The notes under the pieces were generated by a model. The model was not told the DNA's origin, searched no databases, and worked only from the letters and a program-made list of their open reading frames with translations. Below are positions 62,018 to 64,000 of a stretch of 64,000 nt of DNA, piece after piece; the first letter of the stretch is position 1; each line of letters opens with the position of its first letter. The position numbers and the translations under genes were made by a program. The stretch covers positions 186,001 to 250,000 of the forward strand of contig NZ_JBHULV010000008.1 of NCBI RefSeq assembly GCF_042684645.1, in the 5' to 3' direction. The DNA is from Pseudopedobacter alpinus. GTDB taxonomy: Bacteria > Bacteroidota > Bacteroidia > Sphingobacteriales > Sphingobacteriaceae.

Positions 62018-63130
62018 TTAAACATCGGTACTCTCCGATTTTAAATCAAACAAATCCCTGAGGCCTATAGTAACCAAGTTAAACGCATAAACCATTAACA
62101 TAATCATTAAGCCAGGTATAATGGCTAAAAAAGCAGCATCAATAATAATGTAGCCGTAATGTTCTTTTATCATGCCGCCCCAAGTTGGCATTGGTGGCTG
62201 TGCTCCAAAGCCCAAAAAACTTAAACCAGCTTCTAATAAAATAGCAGAAGCAAAATTTGAAGAGGCAACTACCAAAATTGGCCCTATAATATTGGGTAAA
62301 ATATGCACATAAATGATTCTTAAATTACTGTAACCTAAAGATTTTGCAGCTTCTATAAATTGGGCGTTTTTAAACGATAAGACTTGGCCCCGTACTAACC
62401 TTGCCACTTCTACCCACATAGATAAACCAACAGCAATAAACACTTGCCAAAAACCTTTTCCTAAAGCAAATGAAATAGCAATAACTAATAATAAAGAAGG
62501 TAAAGACCACACAACATTCATAAACCAACTGATAACGGCATCAACTTTACCGCCAAAATAGCCTGCACTTGCACCTAATGATAAACCTAAAATAAGGCTA
62601 ATTACAACAGCCATAAACCCAACCATAAGCGATATTCTTGCGCCAATAATAATTCGGCTCAGCAAATCTCTACCATATATATCAGTACCAAGCCAATAGG
62701 TTTTGGTTACAATGTTGTTGTTCTGAATGCTTTCGATGCTTTGATTGTCAAATAAATTGATTTTCAAATGTTTCCATTCACCTTTTTCGCCAGCACCTAA
62801 ATATTCTTTGTAATTTAAAAATTGCTTATCGAAGTTGTAAGTAGAGATTGGTACATAATCAAAACCTGATGGCTGTCCAAAAAACATTTTATAAAAAAAA
62901 CTAACCTCAGTAGGTTTTGGGTGCTTTGGTGTTTTAATAAATGTAAAAGATGACCCAGGTTTCTCAATATTTATTTGAAGATTCATCTGATTAGCCATAG
63001 GGCTATCATCGGGTGTGATAGTATATCCTAAAAATGATAATAAAACTATCAAAACAATAAAAGAAAATCCTAATAAAGAAAACTTATTCTTTATAAACTT
63101 ATGCCATGTTTTGTTGTTGTTTTTATTCAA
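62018..63130 (-). CDS. Dipeptide/oligopeptide-type ABC transporter permease
   Basis: A 370-residue DppC/OppC-type inner membrane permease. It has an N-terminal helix (FSLLGFSFIVLIVLLSFLGY), a periplasmic insertion of about 110 residues, the LGTDIYGRDLLSRIIIGARISL motif (about 147-168), five more helices, and the EAA loop EAAKSLGYSNLRIIYVHILPN (about 262-282), which contacts the ATPase. Neither the partner permease nor the ATPase is in the window; a gene pair beyond the glycosyltransferase is possible. Confidence 0.92.
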   Translation of the reverse strand: MNKNNNKTWHKFIKNKFSLLGFSFIVLIVLLSFLGYTITPDDSPMANQMNLQINIEKPGSSFTFIKTPKHPKPTEVSFFYKMFFGQPSGFDYVPISTYNFDKQFLNYKEYLGAGEKGEWKHLKINLFDNQSIESIQNNNIVTKTYWLGTDIYGRDLLSRIIIGARISLMVGFMAVVISLILGLSLGASAGYFGGKVDAVISWFMNVVWSLPSLLLVIAISFALGKGFWQVFIAVGLSMWVEVARLVRGQVLSFKNAQFIEAAKSLGYSNLRIIYVHILPNIIGPILVVASSNFASAILLEAGLSFLGFGAQPPMPTWGGMIKEHYGYIIIDAAFLAIIPGLMIMLMVYAFNLVTIGLRDLFDLKSESTDV

Positions 63131-63140
63131 TTTGGCTGTA

Positions 63141-64000
63141 TTATTTTACCATTCTACCTTTCCAACTATATTTGCCAGAATTGCCTATTATGCCAATATA
63201 GATTAAATATATTGGATGTAGAAAAGTTGTAAATGTGAGTATAAAAAGTAAGTTTTTTCTGTTTGCAAAGGAAGTAAGTAGTTCTAAAAAAAACATTTCG
63301 GCGGTAAATTTTATAGCAAATTGTATCACTACCAATTTTAAAAAATCGGTGTAAAAAAAGGCTAAGAAAAAGTTTAAAGCAAGCGAAATATTAAATAGCC
63401 ACATAGCAATAGCTAAAGCAATTATTTTTTTGTTTTTATATTTCACGCTCTTACTTGCCCACCTTTTTCTTTGCGAAATAAATTCTTTAAGATTTGGCTT
63501 TGCATGTGTATAAACAATTGCATCTTTTGCTTTACAAAAGCCAACTGTACCTGGGTAGGTTGATGCAACCTTATGTAAAAAAAGTTCATCATCTCCAGAC
63601 GCTAAATCATCTATACCTTTAAAACCTCCTAAAGCTAAAAATACTTCTTTTTTATAAGCCAAGTTAGCACCATTACAGGTTGATGGCATATTATGACCTA
63701 TCCCTGCCGCTCCAAAACCAATGAGATACAAAAATTCTAAGGTTTGCATTCTTTCAAACAATGATTTTTCTTCAAAATATACTACCGGTGAACTAATTAA
63801 ATTGTATTTTTTTTCTTCGTATAAACTTACAATTTGATGTAGCCAATTTTGCCCCATGCGGCAATCTGCATCTGTTGCAACCATTAACTCGCCATTGGCT
63901 AAATCAATGGCTTTTGCAATAGCTTTCTTTTTGTAAGAATTTAAAGCTTGGCTTTCGTTAAGCACAATTAATTTAACGCCCATATTTGCATAGCTACTAA
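63141..64000 (-). CDS. Family 2 glycosyltransferase, membrane-bound (5' end beyond window)
   Basis: An open frame continues upstream of the Met at 63983 to the window edge (SSYAN before MGVKL), so the N-terminal nucleotide-binding part is cut off. Seen are the metal motif ATDADCRMGQNWL, the acceptor region CNGANLAYKKEVFLALGGF, the catalytic GDDELFLHKV and QRKRWASKS, and three C-terminal membrane helices (MWLFNISLALNFFLAFF, LLFILTFTTFLHPIYLIYI). Such processive-type enzymes build surface glycans or glycolipids. Confidence 0.88.
   Translation of the reverse strand, partial: SSYANMGVKLIVLNESQALNSYKKKAIAKAIDLANGELMVATDADCRMGQNWLHQIVSLYEEKKYNLISSPVVYFEEKSLFERMQTLEFLYLIGFGAAGIGHNMPSTCNGANLAYKKEVFLALGGFKGIDDLASGDDELFLHKVASTYPGTVGFCKAKDAIVYTHAKPNLKEFISQRKRWASKSVKYKNKKIIALAIAMWLFNISLALNFFLAFFYTDFLKLVVIQFAIKFTAEMFFLELLTSFANRKNLLFILTFTTFLHPIYLIYIGIIGNSGKYSWKGRMVK

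Noticed and set aside
1..64000. tRNA, rRNA or other known structured RNA genes
   Set aside because: I looked through the intergenic regions and saw no cloverleaf with CCA-ready end or rRNA-like sequence; a covariance scan would be needed to exclude small RNAs.

Overview
This AT-rich 64 kb window is chromosomal DNA from a member of the Bacteroidota, most probably a Sphingobacteriaceae species close to Pedobacter. Evidence: promoters with the TAnnTTTGC -7 box of this phylum, a protein with a type IX secretion sorting domain, lipoproteins with Cys-Lys-Lys starts, DUF3078, DUF4159, OstA-like and fasciclin proteins, and a nuoA-N operon with separate nuoC and nuoD and a short nuoG. The species cannot be fixed from the sequence alone. 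No rRNA, tRNA, CRISPR array or complete insertion sequence was seen.

Layout. 1-6 kb: a DUF2752 fragment, a Fic protein behind an array of eight short operator-like sites, a secreted subtilisin-like protease whose signal peptide is out of frame, and small lipoproteins. 6.4-9.7 kb: mfd. 9.7-11.9 kb: a scarred accessory patch with two REPIN-like elements, a duplicated mfd tail, a truncated and an intact copy of a small gene paired with a nucleotidyltransferase (possible toxin-antitoxin-like module), and a duplicated DUF3078 gene start. 11.9-18.7 kb: envelope proteins, a metallophosphoesterase broken by an in-frame TGA, a fasciclin lipoprotein, a 2OG-Fe(II) oxygenase and a decayed exported-protein gene. 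18.9-32.2 kb: the 14-gene complex I operon (nuoA-N), interrupted by three kinds of intergenic repeat and by internal promoters. 32.2-36.8 kb: DedA, inorganic pyrophosphatase, a CorC-type membrane protein, RsmE, DUF4159 and a biotin carrier protein. 36.8-47.5 kb: pyruvate dehydrogenase E1 beta, TilS, an OstA-like protein, an ITPase with a tetranucleotide microsatellite before it, SurA-type chaperones and a MoxR ATPase.

47.7-56.5 kb is the most distinctive part: a locus for making and exporting a disulfide-rich double-glycine peptide. It holds a VKOR-thioredoxin fusion (frameshifted), a 70-residue precursor with a GG leader and six cysteines, an unknown lipoprotein, two TlpA-type thioredoxins, a peptidase-containing ABC transporter and an HlyD adaptor. 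Between the thioredoxins lies a second six-cysteine precursor whose leader has been replaced by a fresh duplicate of the transporter's C39 peptidase domain. The parts suggest that oxidative folding, leader cleavage and export act on the same peptide.

56.5-64 kb: two small proteins, a uronate catabolism pair (uxaC, kdgK), a SpoIIE-type phosphatase, a dipeptide-type ABC permease and a glycosyltransferase cut by the window edge.

Several genes are broken by single events (protease signal peptide, metallophosphoesterase, VKOR fusion, second precursor). Three loci show a truncated copy of a gene end placed just upstream of the intact copy. Both suggest recent rearrangement and decay, although homopolymer sequencing error must be excluded for two of the breaks.
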